From positions 80,749 to 128,895 of the forward strand of contig HF996057.1 of NCBI GenBank assembly GCA_000432515.1: 48,147 nucleotides of DNA, given 5' to 3'. Below are positions 17,177 through 25,522 of the stretch, piece after piece (within the stretch, counting starts at the first letter, position 1; every line of letters starts with the position of its first letter). A program made the position numbers and the translations under genes. Source of the stretch: Bacteroides sp. CAG:545 (GTDB lineage: Bacteria; Bacteroidota; Bacteroidia; Bacteroidales; UBA932). The notes below the pieces were generated by a model. The model was given only the letters and a program-made list of their open reading frames with translations. It did no database searches and was not told where the DNA came from.

Positions 17177-18488
17177 TGTGCTGATAGGCTCTGGACATCC
17201 GATTGCGGTCCAGACAATGTGCAATACTCATACTTTCAATGAGGAGGATACCATCGCTCAGTGCGTCAGGATGGCGGATGCTGGGGTGGATATCATCAGG
17301 ATTACTGTTCCCGGACTGCAGGATGTGCCTCACATCAAGGCTATCAGGGAATCACTCCACGCAAAAGGAATTTTCATCCCTATTGTGGCGGATATCCATT
17401 TTTCATCGGAGACGGCCATTGCAGTGGCTCCATTCGTGGATAAGGTCAGGATCAATCCCGGAAATTTCAACAAAGATTTCGATGAGGCATCCCGGCAGCT
17501 CTCAAGACTGCTCAAGGTCTGCTCTGAAAACGGCACAGCAATACGTATAGGGCTCAATCACGGTTCGCTCGGCGACAGGATTACCAATCTGTACGGGAAC
17601 ACGCCAAAAGCTATGGCTGAGGCAGCTATGGAATGGCTAAGACTCTGTGTGTCAAATAATTTCTATAACGTTGTCGTGTCGCTTAAGTCAAGTAACACTT
17701 ATGTTATGGTGGAAGCATACAGGATTCTGGCCAAATATATGGAGGCTGAAGGCACAGTGTTCCCGCTGCATGTAGGCGTTACTGAGGCAGGTAACGGCGA
17801 CTCAGGCCGAATCAAGTCTTGTGTGGGAATTTCATCGCTTCTGTCAGAAGGGATCGGCAATACCATACGGGTTTCCTTGACTGAGGATCCTGTCAATGAA
17901 ATTTCTGTAGGAAGGTACCTTCAGATGAGATATGACGGCGAAATCGCATCGACATTGACCTCCGTAAAAATTACCGACAAGGTCGCGGAAGCCGTATATC
18001 ACTCCCCTTGTAAAGAAAGGCTGATGTACGATTTCTCTTGCGACTTCGGTAAAAGGCTGTTGGATAAGGAGTTGGATGAGGTGCATATCTCCGGAACTTT
18101 CTCTGACGGTGAAGGCCAGAGCATATCTATAGTGGAGTCGGGCATGGGAAAATATCTCGAGGATGAACTTATGCAGGCTGCCCGCAGGCGGTTCTATAAG
18201 CCTGAATATATCGCATGTCCAGGCTGTGGCCGAACAATGTACAATCTGCAGGAGGCTTTTGAGCAGGTGAAGGCCCGCACGGCGCATCTTAAGAACGTCG
18301 TCATCGCTGTTATGGGATGTATTGTCAATGGTCCCGGCGAAATGGCTGATGCGGACTGGGGATATGTCGGAGAAGGAAACGGAAAGGTCTCCATCTACCA
18401 TAAGAAAGAACCGCTCCTACGTCACGTCCCTGAATCTGAAGCTGTGGACAAGCTCGTAAAACTGATCGAAGAAGACAGCAATTCATAA
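17136..18488 (+). CDS. ispG: 4-hydroxy-3-methylbut-2-enyl diphosphate synthase (GcpE/IspG)
   Basis: An iron-sulfur enzyme of the MEP isoprenoid pathway. 450 residues: an N-terminal TIM barrel with PIAVQTMCNT, VADIHF, KVRINPGN and IGLNHGSLGDRI, and a C-terminal 4Fe-4S domain with C361 and C364 (ACPGCGR), C395 (MGCIVNGPGE) and Glu402. The C-terminal flank (LEDELMQAARRRFYKPEYIA) is of the long plant/Bacteroidota type. That type normally has a large insert domain between barrel and Cys domain, giving about 600 residues. Here only about 80 residues (262-342) remain. The start overlaps the previous gene by 41 nt; no later ATG keeps the conserved N-terminus. Confidence 0.93.
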   Translation: MKQVLNTLTAKVGNVLIGSGHPIAVQTMCNTHTFNEEDTIAQCVRMADAGVDIIRITVPGLQDVPHIKAIRESLHAKGIFIPIVADIHFSSETAIAVAPFVDKVRINPGNFNKDFDEASRQLSRLLKVCSENGTAIRIGLNHGSLGDRITNLYGNTPKAMAEAAMEWLRLCVSNNFYNVVVSLKSSNTYVMVEAYRILAKYMEAEGTVFPLHVGVTEAGNGDSGRIKSCVGISSLLSEGIGNTIRVSLTEDPVNEISVGRYLQMRYDGEIASTLTSVKITDKVAEAVYHSPCKERLMYDFSCDFGKRLLDKELDEVHISGTFSDGEGQSISIVESGMGKYLEDELMQAARRRFYKPEYIACPGCGRTMYNLQEAFEQVKARTAHLKNVVIAVMGCIVNGPGEMADADWGYVGEGNGKVSIYHKKEPLLRHVPESEAVDKLVKLIEEDSNS

Positions 18489-18530
18489 AATAATAGCCGG
18501 AGAGCAATTCCCCGGCTTATTATTTTATTT
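18487..18530. terminator. Bidirectional terminator between ispG and psd
   Basis: A hairpin with arms AATAATAGCCGG and CCGGCTTATTATT (one bulge) lies between the convergent genes, flanked by A-rich sequence on one side and T-rich on the other, so it can serve both. Confidence 0.8.
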
Positions 18531-18540
18531 ATGTGATTTA

Positions 18541-19194
18541 TTATTTCAGTTCTGCAACGATTGTCTCAGCTGCTTTGATTTCCTGTCCCAATTTCACCTT
18601 GATGTCGGCATCCAGCGGAAGGAAGATGTCGAAGCGGGAACCGAACTTGATGATTCCGCACTGCACTCCCCTCAGCTCCTCTGAACCCTCCTGAGAGTAG
18701 CAGACAATCCTTCTGGCAAATGTTCCTGCAATCTGCTTGAAGAAAATTTCCTCCTTGCCTGTGTCGATGGCTGTGGATGAATGCTCATTCTCCTCTGCCG
18801 CTTTCGGAAGGAAAGCCAGGAGATAGCGTCCCGGATGATATTTATAATAAGAAACCTTCCCTGTTACAGGCCAGAAATTCGCGTGTACATTGAAAAAGTC
18901 CATATATACGGATACCTGCATGCACTCACGCTTCAGGTATTCTTTTTCATAGACTTTTTTTATGATGACAACCTTGCCGTCGGCACCTGAAGTTACGATT
19001 CTGTCGCCTTCCGGTGTGTGTCTGACCGGAACTCTGTGAAACCAAGTCACAAATACAGAAAACAATAAAACCAATACGGAGATGGTGTATCCGACTGTAT
19101 TCATACCTATTGTCTTGAGTATCAGCAAAGTCAGAGCAGTACTGATGAGCCAGGACAATGCTATGGTTCCGTACGAGTTCTTATCTATTTTCAT
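18541..19194 (-). CDS. psd: Phosphatidylserine decarboxylase proenzyme
   Basis: Makes phosphatidylethanolamine from phosphatidylserine at the inner membrane. 217 residues, the short type. Two N-terminal hydrophobic segments (about 10-30 and 33-51) are followed by the catalytic domain with VYMDFFNVHANFWPV (the family's His motif) and the self-cleavage site as FGS at 184-186. Ser186 would become the pyruvoyl group. It is the last gene of the rsfS-ftsH-cdsA-psd run, but the 119-nt gap before it holds a promoter of its own. It is functionally linked to cdsA, which supplies CDP-diacylglycerol. Confidence 0.93.
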   Translation of the reverse strand: MKIDKNSYGTIALSWLISTALTLLILKTIGMNTVGYTISVLVLLFSVFVTWFHRVPVRHTPEGDRIVTSGADGKVVIIKKVYEKEYLKRECMQVSVYMDFFNVHANFWPVTGKVSYYKYHPGRYLLAFLPKAAEENEHSSTAIDTGKEEIFFKQIAGTFARRIVCYSQEGSEELRGVQCGIIKFGSRFDIFLPLDADIKVKLGQEIKAAETIVAELK

Positions 19195-19235
19195 ATCAGG
19201 TTTAGTATTCTGAAATCAAGTTTCCAATAATTTTC

Positions 19236-19266
19236 CAAAGATATGAATAAATTATTCAATCTGCAA
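19236..19266 (-). promoter_or_regulatory. Promoter of psd
   Basis: On the minus strand TTG (19264-19266) and TATCTTTG (19236-19243) are 20 nt apart, in the gap between cdsA and psd, about 35 nt ahead of the expected leader start. Confidence 0.5.
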
Positions 19267-19313
19267 TTGTTAGAATTGCCGTTTGGGGCGTTTTATATTC
19301 TTGTTTTGCCTAA

Positions 19314-20144
19314 TTACAGGATATTTGCTACTATCAGATACAGTGCGCCGACAGGAATGGCCATAAGTGAACTGTCGAACCTGTCGAGCATTCCGCCATG
19401 TCCGGGAATTATTACTCCGGAATCCTTGATGCTGTAATGGCGCTTCCACTGAGACTCGAACAAATCGCCATAAACGCCTGCCACATGCATCAAGACTGCC
19501 AGAATAATCGTATGTGCCAATGTTATCTGGTCCATTGACAAGCTGTATTTCAGCACAACAGCAGCCAATGAAGAGCATATCATGCCGCCCCAGAAGCCTA
19601 CCCATGTTTTCTTAGGGGAAATCGCCGGGAACAGTTTTTTCGGGAATCTTTTGCCGAACAATGAACCGAATACGAATCCACCGATATCAGAGCACCATAT
19701 GATGATGAAAAAGCACAGGAGGATAAGTCCGTTGAACTTGCCGTCAAAGAATACTATAAGATTTGACAATGACAGCGGGACACCTATGTATAGGATACCT
19801 GTATATATGTCAGAGAACTTTCCGAATTCTGTCTTGTCCCTTACGTATAGTGAATTGATCATCACCACGAGCACCGGCAGAATTGCTATCGACACATACT
19901 TCGGCTCCATGTCATAGGCGCTGATGGCGAATATCAGCATAAAAAGAACAAGACAGGCCAGAATCGCCAGCACTCTGGAGAATCTGTACCTGTCGTTCAT
20001 TGTCAAAGTATAGAATTCGTGTATCATCACGGTCATTATGAACATGATAAGGCCTGCGAACAGGAACTTGCTGATCAATAGGCCGCACAGCATTATGATT
20101 ATGAACCCTATACCGGATATGGTTCTGACTACAGTATTATTCAT
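19314..20144 (-). CDS. cdsA: Phosphatidate cytidylyltransferase
   Basis: Inner-membrane enzyme that forms CDP-diacylglycerol from phosphatidic acid and CTP. 276 residues, about eight membrane helices. The family signature is seen as CSDIGGFVFGSLFGKR (about 165-180), then SPKKTWVGFWGG and the C-terminal KDSGVIIPGHGGMLDRFDS. It starts 25 nt after ftsH, so it belongs to the same transcript. The product feeds psd downstream through phosphatidylserine synthase, which is not in the window. Confidence 0.94.
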   Translation of the reverse strand: MNNTVVRTISGIGFIIIMLCGLLISKFLFAGLIMFIMTVMIHEFYTLTMNDRYRFSRVLAILACLVLFMLIFAISAYDMEPKYVSIAILPVLVVMINSLYVRDKTEFGKFSDIYTGILYIGVPLSLSNLIVFFDGKFNGLILLCFFIIIWCSDIGGFVFGSLFGKRFPKKLFPAISPKKTWVGFWGGMICSSLAAVVLKYSLSMDQITLAHTIILAVLMHVAGVYGDLFESQWKRHYSIKDSGVIIPGHGGMLDRFDSSLMAIPVGALYLIVANIL

Positions 20145-20169
20145 TTCAGGTTTTAGTATAAGTTATGGA

Positions 20170-22149
20170 TTAACTGTTTTCAGTTTCAGTCTTTTCTGTC
20201 GTTTCTGTCTCATTCTCAGTCTCATCAGCAGGCTTTGCCTTAGGACCGAGAATCTTCTCTACATCTTCTGCGAAGATCACTTCCTTCTCAAGGAGCAATG
20301 CCGCCATCTGCAGGAAGCCTTCCTTATGGTCTGACAATATCTTGTAAGTCCTGTCATGAATCATTTTCACGATTTTTCTCACTTCATCATCGATCATTTC
20401 AGCGGTTTGCTCACTATATGGCTTCGTAAGGTCGTAACCTCTTGCGCCTGTAGAATCGTAGTACGAAAGTGCACCGACATTGTCACTCATGCCATAGTAT
20501 TTGACCATTCCGTAGGCCATCTGAGTCAATCTCTCCAAGTCGTTCTGGGCACCGGTAGAAGGTTCTCCGTTTACAATCTCCTCAGCCACGCGTCCGCCTA
20601 TAAGCGCACACATTTCATCTACCATCTGCGACTTTGTCCAGAGTTTTCTCTCCTCAGGAAGATACCAGGCTGCGCCAAGTGCCTGACCACGAGGAATCAA
20701 TGTCACCTTGAAAAGAGGATTAGCATATGGAAGCAGCCAGCTTACAGCTGCGTGTCCTGCTTCGTGATGAGCGATGGATTTCTTCTCCGTGTTGGTGATG
20801 ATGGATGATTTTCGTTCAAGACCACCGACAATTCTGTCCACTGCGTCCAGGAAATCCTGTTTGTCAATGGCAGGCTTGTTTTTTCTTGCCGCAGTCAGCG
20901 CTGCTTCGTTGCAGACATTGGCAATATCCGCTCCGGAAAAGCCCGGAGTGTGCTTGGCCATGAAATCCACATCGAAGTCAGTGCTGAGTTTCAGATTCTT
21001 GATATGCACCTTGAAAATCTCCTCTCTTTCTTTGAGTTCAGGAAGTTCTACGTGAATCTGTCTGTCGAAACGGCCTGCACGAAGAAGAGCCTTGTCGAGG
21101 ATATCTGCCCTGTTGGTGGCTGCAAGCACGATTACACCTGAATTCGTGCCGAAGCCGTCCATCTCCGTAAGAAGCTGGTTCAGTGTATTTTCACGCTCGT
21201 CATTTGAAGAGAATCCCACATTCTTGCCTCTTGCCCTTCCTACAGCATCGATTTCGTCAATGAATACGATGCATGGTGCCTTTTCCTTAGCCTGTCTGAA
21301 CAGGTCTCTTACTCTCGAAGCTCCCACTCCGACGAACATTTCCACGAAATCTGAGCCGGAGATGGAGAAGAACGGCACATTTGCCTCTCCTGCAACAGCC
21401 TTTGCAAGCAATGTCTTTCCTGTACCCGGAGGGCCAACAAGCAACGCACCCTTTGGAATTTTACCGCCGAGTGCAGTATATTTCTTAGGGTTTTTCAGGA
21501 AATCCACGATTTCCATCACCTCTTCCTTGGCTCCGTAAAGACCGGCGACATCCTTGAATGTCACTTTTACGGTATCTTTGTCAGCAAGCCGGCCTGTAGA
21601 TTTTCCGACACTGAAAATACCGCCCTGCCCACCGGCTCCGCCAGGCCCCATATTCCTGTTGAATCCACGGAACATGAATATCCACATGGCAATCAGGAGG
21701 ATAGGGAAAAGGAACCAGTCCATTATGTGTCCCCAGACATTATCATCATTCTCCATAATGATTTTTACCTGGCTGTCGGCAGGCAGTTCCGAATTCAGCC
21801 GGTCGAATTCAGCCTCTGGGTCAAATTTGTTGGATACGTAAAACCAGAAGTGAGGTGAGGCGGAAGGAACTTTTCCCCCGAAACGCTCACTGTATTTCGC
21901 CAGTTTGTCCGGTTTGATCGTGACTTCACCCTTGAAGTCATTTCTGATGAACAGGATGTCCTTCACATCACCGGATGCCACCATCTCCTTCACGTCGCTC
22001 CATTCTGCCTTCTGAGGGTTGGATCCACCGGAGAAGAATGCGAGGTAAAGCAATCCGACAAGTAGCGGAATATACAACCAAGACAATCCGATATTGATTC
22101 TGATAATCTTGTTTTTCGGATCCTTGTTGTTATTGGTATTGTTTGCCAT
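20170..22149 (-). CDS. ftsH: ATP-dependent zinc metalloprotease FtsH
   Basis: Membrane-anchored AAA+ protease that degrades membrane and regulatory proteins. 659 residues: two membrane helices (about 22-39 and 141-160) flank a periplasmic domain. The AAA module has Walker A GPPGTGKT at 239-246, Walker B IVFIDEID near 294-301 and the second region of homology (ATNRADILDKALLRAGRFDR). The zinc site HEAGH is at 462-466. The C-terminus is acidic and Glu/Thr-rich. It follows rsfS by 15 nt. Confidence 0.97.
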   Translation of the reverse strand: MANNTNNNKDPKNKIIRINIGLSWLYIPLLVGLLYLAFFSGGSNPQKAEWSDVKEMVASGDVKDILFIRNDFKGEVTIKPDKLAKYSERFGGKVPSASPHFWFYVSNKFDPEAEFDRLNSELPADSQVKIIMENDDNVWGHIMDWFLFPILLIAMWIFMFRGFNRNMGPGGAGGQGGIFSVGKSTGRLADKDTVKVTFKDVAGLYGAKEEVMEIVDFLKNPKKYTALGGKIPKGALLVGPPGTGKTLLAKAVAGEANVPFFSISGSDFVEMFVGVGASRVRDLFRQAKEKAPCIVFIDEIDAVGRARGKNVGFSSNDERENTLNQLLTEMDGFGTNSGVIVLAATNRADILDKALLRAGRFDRQIHVELPELKEREEIFKVHIKNLKLSTDFDVDFMAKHTPGFSGADIANVCNEAALTAARKNKPAIDKQDFLDAVDRIVGGLERKSSIITNTEKKSIAHHEAGHAAVSWLLPYANPLFKVTLIPRGQALGAAWYLPEERKLWTKSQMVDEMCALIGGRVAEEIVNGEPSTGAQNDLERLTQMAYGMVKYYGMSDNVGALSYYDSTGARGYDLTKPYSEQTAEMIDDEVRKIVKMIHDRTYKILSDHKEGFLQMAALLLEKEVIFAEDVEKILGPKAKPADETENETETTEKTETENS

Positions 22150-22164
22150 CTGTTAGTCCGTTTT

Positions 22165-22620
22165 CTATAAATCTTTGTCAGTTTCACGCTTGCTTACGCG
22201 CTTGGCAGAAGCTCTTACTTTGGATGCAGCCTTAGGCTTGGCTCTCTTGCCGGTTTCTTTCTCGATTACAGGCTCATCTGTATATTCGGTTCTCCCGGCA
22301 TCTGCCCAGAGGTCTTCAAGTCTGTAGAAATCACGGTATTGCGTCAAGAATACGTGGACAACTACATCTCCATAATCCAGGATAATCCAGAAATCATTTT
22401 CAAGTCCCTGCATGCGAAGCACCTTTCTTCCGCATTTTTCCTGCATACGAACTATTATATTGTCGGCAATCGCAGCTACAGCCGTAGTAGAGTCTGCATT
22501 GCATACTACGAAGTAATCTGAAATAGCTGTACCGATAGGGCTCAGGTCCAGAGACACGACATTCTGACCTTTCTTTTCCAACATCGCGTCAGTTATGACC
22601 TTAAGAACATTTTTTTCCAT
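22165..22620 (-). CDS. rsfS: Ribosomal silencing factor RsfS
   Basis: Binds ribosomal protein L14 and blocks subunit joining in starvation. 151 residues: the RsfS domain (about 1-115) shows DAMLEKKGQNVVSLDLS, SDYFVVCNADS, and WIILDYGDVVVHVFL, then YRLEDLWADA. The C-terminal 35 residues are a basic Lys/Ala/Arg-rich tail beyond the usual domain. First gene of the rsfS-ftsH-cdsA run, divergent from birA. Confidence 0.93.
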   Translation of the reverse strand: MEKNVLKVITDAMLEKKGQNVVSLDLSPIGTAISDYFVVCNADSTTAVAAIADNIIVRMQEKCGRKVLRMQGLENDFWIILDYGDVVVHVFLTQYRDFYRLEDLWADAGRTEYTDEPVIEKETGKRAKPKAASKVRASAKRVSKRETDKDL

Positions 22621-22633
22621 TTAATTGTTTGTT

Positions 22634-22641
22634 TAAATTTG
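22634..22641 (+). promoter_or_regulatory. Promoter -7 box of birA
   Basis: TAAATTTG is a perfect -7 box; no clear -33 box was found. A transcript start near 22648 supports the ATG at 22671 as the birA start, over the in-frame ATG at 22629. Confidence 0.45.
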
Positions 22642-22645
22642 CATA

Positions 22646-22676
22646 CAAAGATAAAACAAAAATCAGTCCAATGAAA
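22646..22676 (-). promoter_or_regulatory. Promoter of rsfS-ftsH-cdsA
   Basis: On the minus strand TTTC (22673-22676), 19 nt, then TATCTTTG (22646-22653). It overlaps the birA promoter region, so the two divergent units share about 50 bp of control sequence. Confidence 0.5.
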
Positions 22677-23429
22677 GCGGAAATTCCTATAACGTGGTTT
22701 GACAGCATAGATTCCACGAATTCTGAAGCCAGAAGGCGGTTGCCTGCCAATGCCAAAATGTCAGTATATGCAGCGAAATTTCAGACGGCAGGCCGAGGAC
22801 AGCGTGGAAACAAGTGGTCCAGTGCCGCCGGACAGAATCTCACGTTTTCAGTCCTGTTGAATTTCACTCACCCTCAGATGCCTGATTTGGCTGTCCGGAA
22901 TCAGTTCCTCCTCTGCATTGTCGCATCATTGTCAGTTTCTGACCTGCTGCAGAAACTCAATATCCGCAACAGCATCAAATGGCCGAACGACATTTACATC
23001 GGCCGACGCAAAGTATGCGGAATGCTTATCGAGAATATAGTCGGAAATGCAGGTCTGGAACATTCCATTATCGGTATAGGACTTAATCTGAACCAGACTG
23101 AATTTCCACCGGAACTCGTCAATCCGACATCAGTTCTGGTTTCTTCAGGCCTTAGAACCGTTCCTGAAGAAGTGCTGGATGATTTTCTCGACATCTTTTC
23201 GGAATACATGCAGTATTTATCTGATGTAGAGGGAATAAACGAAATTAGAAACAAATATGTTTCAAGACTTTTCGGACTTGGAGTAAGCCGTGAATACCAC
23301 GATTGTCTTAGAAATGTTGATTTTAAAGGCACAATAAAGGGCATCTCCGAAGAAGGTCTGCTTCTTATGGAAATGCCCGATAAAACTGTCTCAAACTATT
23401 CCTTCAAGGAGGTAAGTTATATAATCTGA
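22671..23429 (+). CDS. birA: Biotin--protein ligase (BirA), catalytic part only
   Basis: Attaches biotin to carboxylase subunits. 252 residues from the ATG at 22671. The catalytic domain has DSIDSTNSEARR, the biotinyl-AMP loop GRGQRGNKWSS (the GRGRxG motif), IKWPNDIYIGRRKVCGMLIE and GIGLNLNQ, followed by a short C-terminal SH3-like domain. No N-terminal winged helix is present, so this is a group I enzyme without a repressor role. It overlaps the convergent rpe gene by 13 nt. Confidence 0.93.
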   Translation: MKAEIPITWFDSIDSTNSEARRRLPANAKMSVYAAKFQTAGRGQRGNKWSSAAGQNLTFSVLLNFTHPQMPDLAVRNQFLLCIVASLSVSDLLQKLNIRNSIKWPNDIYIGRRKVCGMLIENIVGNAGLEHSIIGIGLNLNQTEFPPELVNPTSVLVSSGLRTVPEEVLDDFLDIFSEYMQYLSDVEGINEIRNKYVSRLFGLGVSREYHDCLRNVDFKGTIKGISEEGLLLMEMPDKTVSNYSFKEVSYII

Positions 23430-24085
23430 GTTTCTCCTTTCATAGCTATTATCGCATTGGACGGATCCGGTGACTTGAATACTGAGCTGCCGGCCACCAG
23501 GATATCGGCGCCTGCTTTCGCCAACTCTGCGGAGTTTGCTTCGCTTACTCCCCCATCCACTTCGATTTCGCAGTCAATGCCAAGTCTGCAGATCTCCTGT
23601 CGGAGTGTTTCCACGCGGCTGAAAGTATCTTCAATGAATTTCTGCCCTCCGAAACCTGCAAACACAGACATTATCAATATGAAATCTGCATGTTCAAGAT
23701 AAGGGAAAACCTTTTCTACAGGGATATCCGGGTTAATGGCCAAGCCTGCCTTGATACCGTATGAACGTATCTGCTCTAAAAGCGCACCGGCATCAACGCC
23801 TTCTTTTTCAGCCGCTTCGAGGTGAAAACTCATATATTTCGCACCAGTCTTGGCAAATCTCTCGAAATACCTCTCAGGCTGGACAATCATGAGATGGATA
23901 TCCATCGGCTTTTCGGCTGCCTTTGCTATGGCTTCTATTACAGGGAATCCATATGACAGATTAGGAACCAGCAGGCCGTCCATTACATCGAGGTGAAAGA
24001 TATCTGCGCTGCGGTTCACCATTTCCACATCTTTTTCAAGATGCAGAAAGTCCGCGGAAAGCATGGAAGGAGCTATCTTGATCAT
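23417..24085 (-). CDS. rpe: Ribulose-phosphate 3-epimerase
   Basis: Interconverts ribulose 5-phosphate and xylulose 5-phosphate in the pentose phosphate pathway. 222-residue TIM barrel with IAPSMLSADFLHL, the metal/catalytic strings FHLDVMDGLLVPNLSYG and DIHLMI, then MSVFAGFGGQKFI and the C-terminal EVDGGVSEANSAELAKAGADILVAGSSVF. It starts inside the end of pepD (4-nt overlap), as the last gene of dnaA-pepD-rpe. Confidence 0.96.
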   Translation of the reverse strand: MIKIAPSMLSADFLHLEKDVEMVNRSADIFHLDVMDGLLVPNLSYGFPVIEAIAKAAEKPMDIHLMIVQPERYFERFAKTGAKYMSFHLEAAEKEGVDAGALLEQIRSYGIKAGLAINPDIPVEKVFPYLEHADFILIMSVFAGFGGQKFIEDTFSRVETLRQEICRLGIDCEIEVDGGVSEANSAELAKAGADILVAGSSVFKSPDPSNAIIAMKGETQII

Positions 24086-25515
24086 TTGAAATTTGTTACG
24101 ACATCAACAAGCAGTTTGACGAATTTCTCGTTGGAAGCAAGATCCAACTTTTCGCCCGGCGCGTGTACGCCTCTAAGCGTAGGACCGAATGAAACCATAT
24201 CGAGGTACGGGAACTTGAGCAGGAACAATCCGCATTCCAGACCGGCGTGTATAGCCTTCACTTCAGGTTCCTGGCCGAAAAGCTTACGATATGAAGCCAC
24301 GGTCTCCTTCAATATGTTGGATTCCATATTCGGAGCCCATCCCGGGTAAGGGTCTGTACGGACCACTTCTGCTCCGGCAAGATGGAATGTCGCCTGAACC
24401 TTGTCAGCCACAAATTTCTTTCCGGATTCGGAAGAACTTCTCTGGCTTGTCTTGACAATGATTTTTTCCGGTGTGTCCATATTGACGGCAGCAAGGTTTG
24501 TAGATGTTTCCACAAGACCTGCGATATCCTGGCTCATTGCGAGCACGCCATGATTGATGGCTACCAATGCCATAATAAATCTCTTGGCAACTTCGCTGTC
24601 CACTGCATTGCCGCTGAATTCAGAGCGTTCTGCCGAGAATTTCACATCCGGATCAGTATTATGGAATTCCTTGCGCACATCTGCCGCAAAAGCATTGAAT
24701 CTGCTTATGAAGCCTTCGATGTCATTCTCCTTTACATAGACAACTGCCTCTGTATCACGGGCGATGGCGTTTTTCTTGTTGCCGCCCTTCATCTTGGCCA
24801 ACTGGAAGTTTCCGAGTTCTGAGTAGAGGAATCTGGCCATAATCTGGACCGTATTCGCTCTTTCCTTGTTAATGTCATCGCCGCTATGTCCGCCTATTGC
24901 ATCGAACACTCTGAGTTCTACCGCCTTGAATCCAGGTTTCACAGGCTCAGCTGTGTAGCTGAATGTAGCAGTGGTGTCAAGACCGCCAGCGCAGCCGACA
25001 AATATCTGTCCCTCATCCTCGGAATCCAGATTAAGCAATGTCTTGGACTCGATAAAGCCAGGCTCGATGGCATTGGCACCGTCCATTCCGGTCTCCTCCG
25101 AGATGGTGAACAGACCTTCGACTTTACCGGTATTCAGGTCGCTTGCGAGCAATGCCAATGTTGCTGCAACACCGATTCCGTCATCAGCGCCGAGGGTGGT
25201 TTCTTTGGCAATCATCCATCCGTCTTCGATAACATAGTCGATAGGGTCAGTCTCGAAATTGTGCCTGGATGTGGATGTCTTCTCGCAGACCATATCCTGA
25301 TGGCTCTGGAGTGCGATGGCAGGCACGTTTTCCTTACCTTTCGAAGCTTCTTTGGTGATTACTACATTACCTGTAGCGTCTGTTCTGCAGCCAAGGCCAT
25401 GCTCTTTAGCAAAATTCTGAAGAAAGGCTGTCATTTTTTCTTCATGACCGGATTCCCGCGGAATCTTGGTGATCTCGCGGAAAATTTCAAGTACAGAATC
25501 GGAATTCATATTCAA
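24082..25515 (-). CDS. pepD: Aminoacyl-histidine dipeptidase (M20C, PepD)
   Basis: A cytosolic zinc dipeptidase of broad specificity. 477 residues with the M20 metal-binding strings ALQSHQDMVCEK, TTLGADDGIGVA and TISEETGMDGA, a lid domain in the middle and the C-terminal AIHAGLECGLF...FGPTLRGVHAPGE. An ATG two codons later (25509) is an equally good start. It is 7 nt from dnaA and overlaps rpe by 4 nt. Confidence 0.94.
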   Translation of the reverse strand: MNMNSDSVLEIFREITKIPRESGHEEKMTAFLQNFAKEHGLGCRTDATGNVVITKEASKGKENVPAIALQSHQDMVCEKTSTSRHNFETDPIDYVIEDGWMIAKETTLGADDGIGVAATLALLASDLNTGKVEGLFTISEETGMDGANAIEPGFIESKTLLNLDSEDEGQIFVGCAGGLDTTATFSYTAEPVKPGFKAVELRVFDAIGGHSGDDINKERANTVQIMARFLYSELGNFQLAKMKGGNKKNAIARDTEAVVYVKENDIEGFISRFNAFAADVRKEFHNTDPDVKFSAERSEFSGNAVDSEVAKRFIMALVAINHGVLAMSQDIAGLVETSTNLAAVNMDTPEKIIVKTSQRSSSESGKKFVADKVQATFHLAGAEVVRTDPYPGWAPNMESNILKETVASYRKLFGQEPEVKAIHAGLECGLFLLKFPYLDMVSFGPTLRGVHAPGEKLDLASNEKFVKLLVDVVTNFK

Positions 25516-25522
25516 TTAATTT

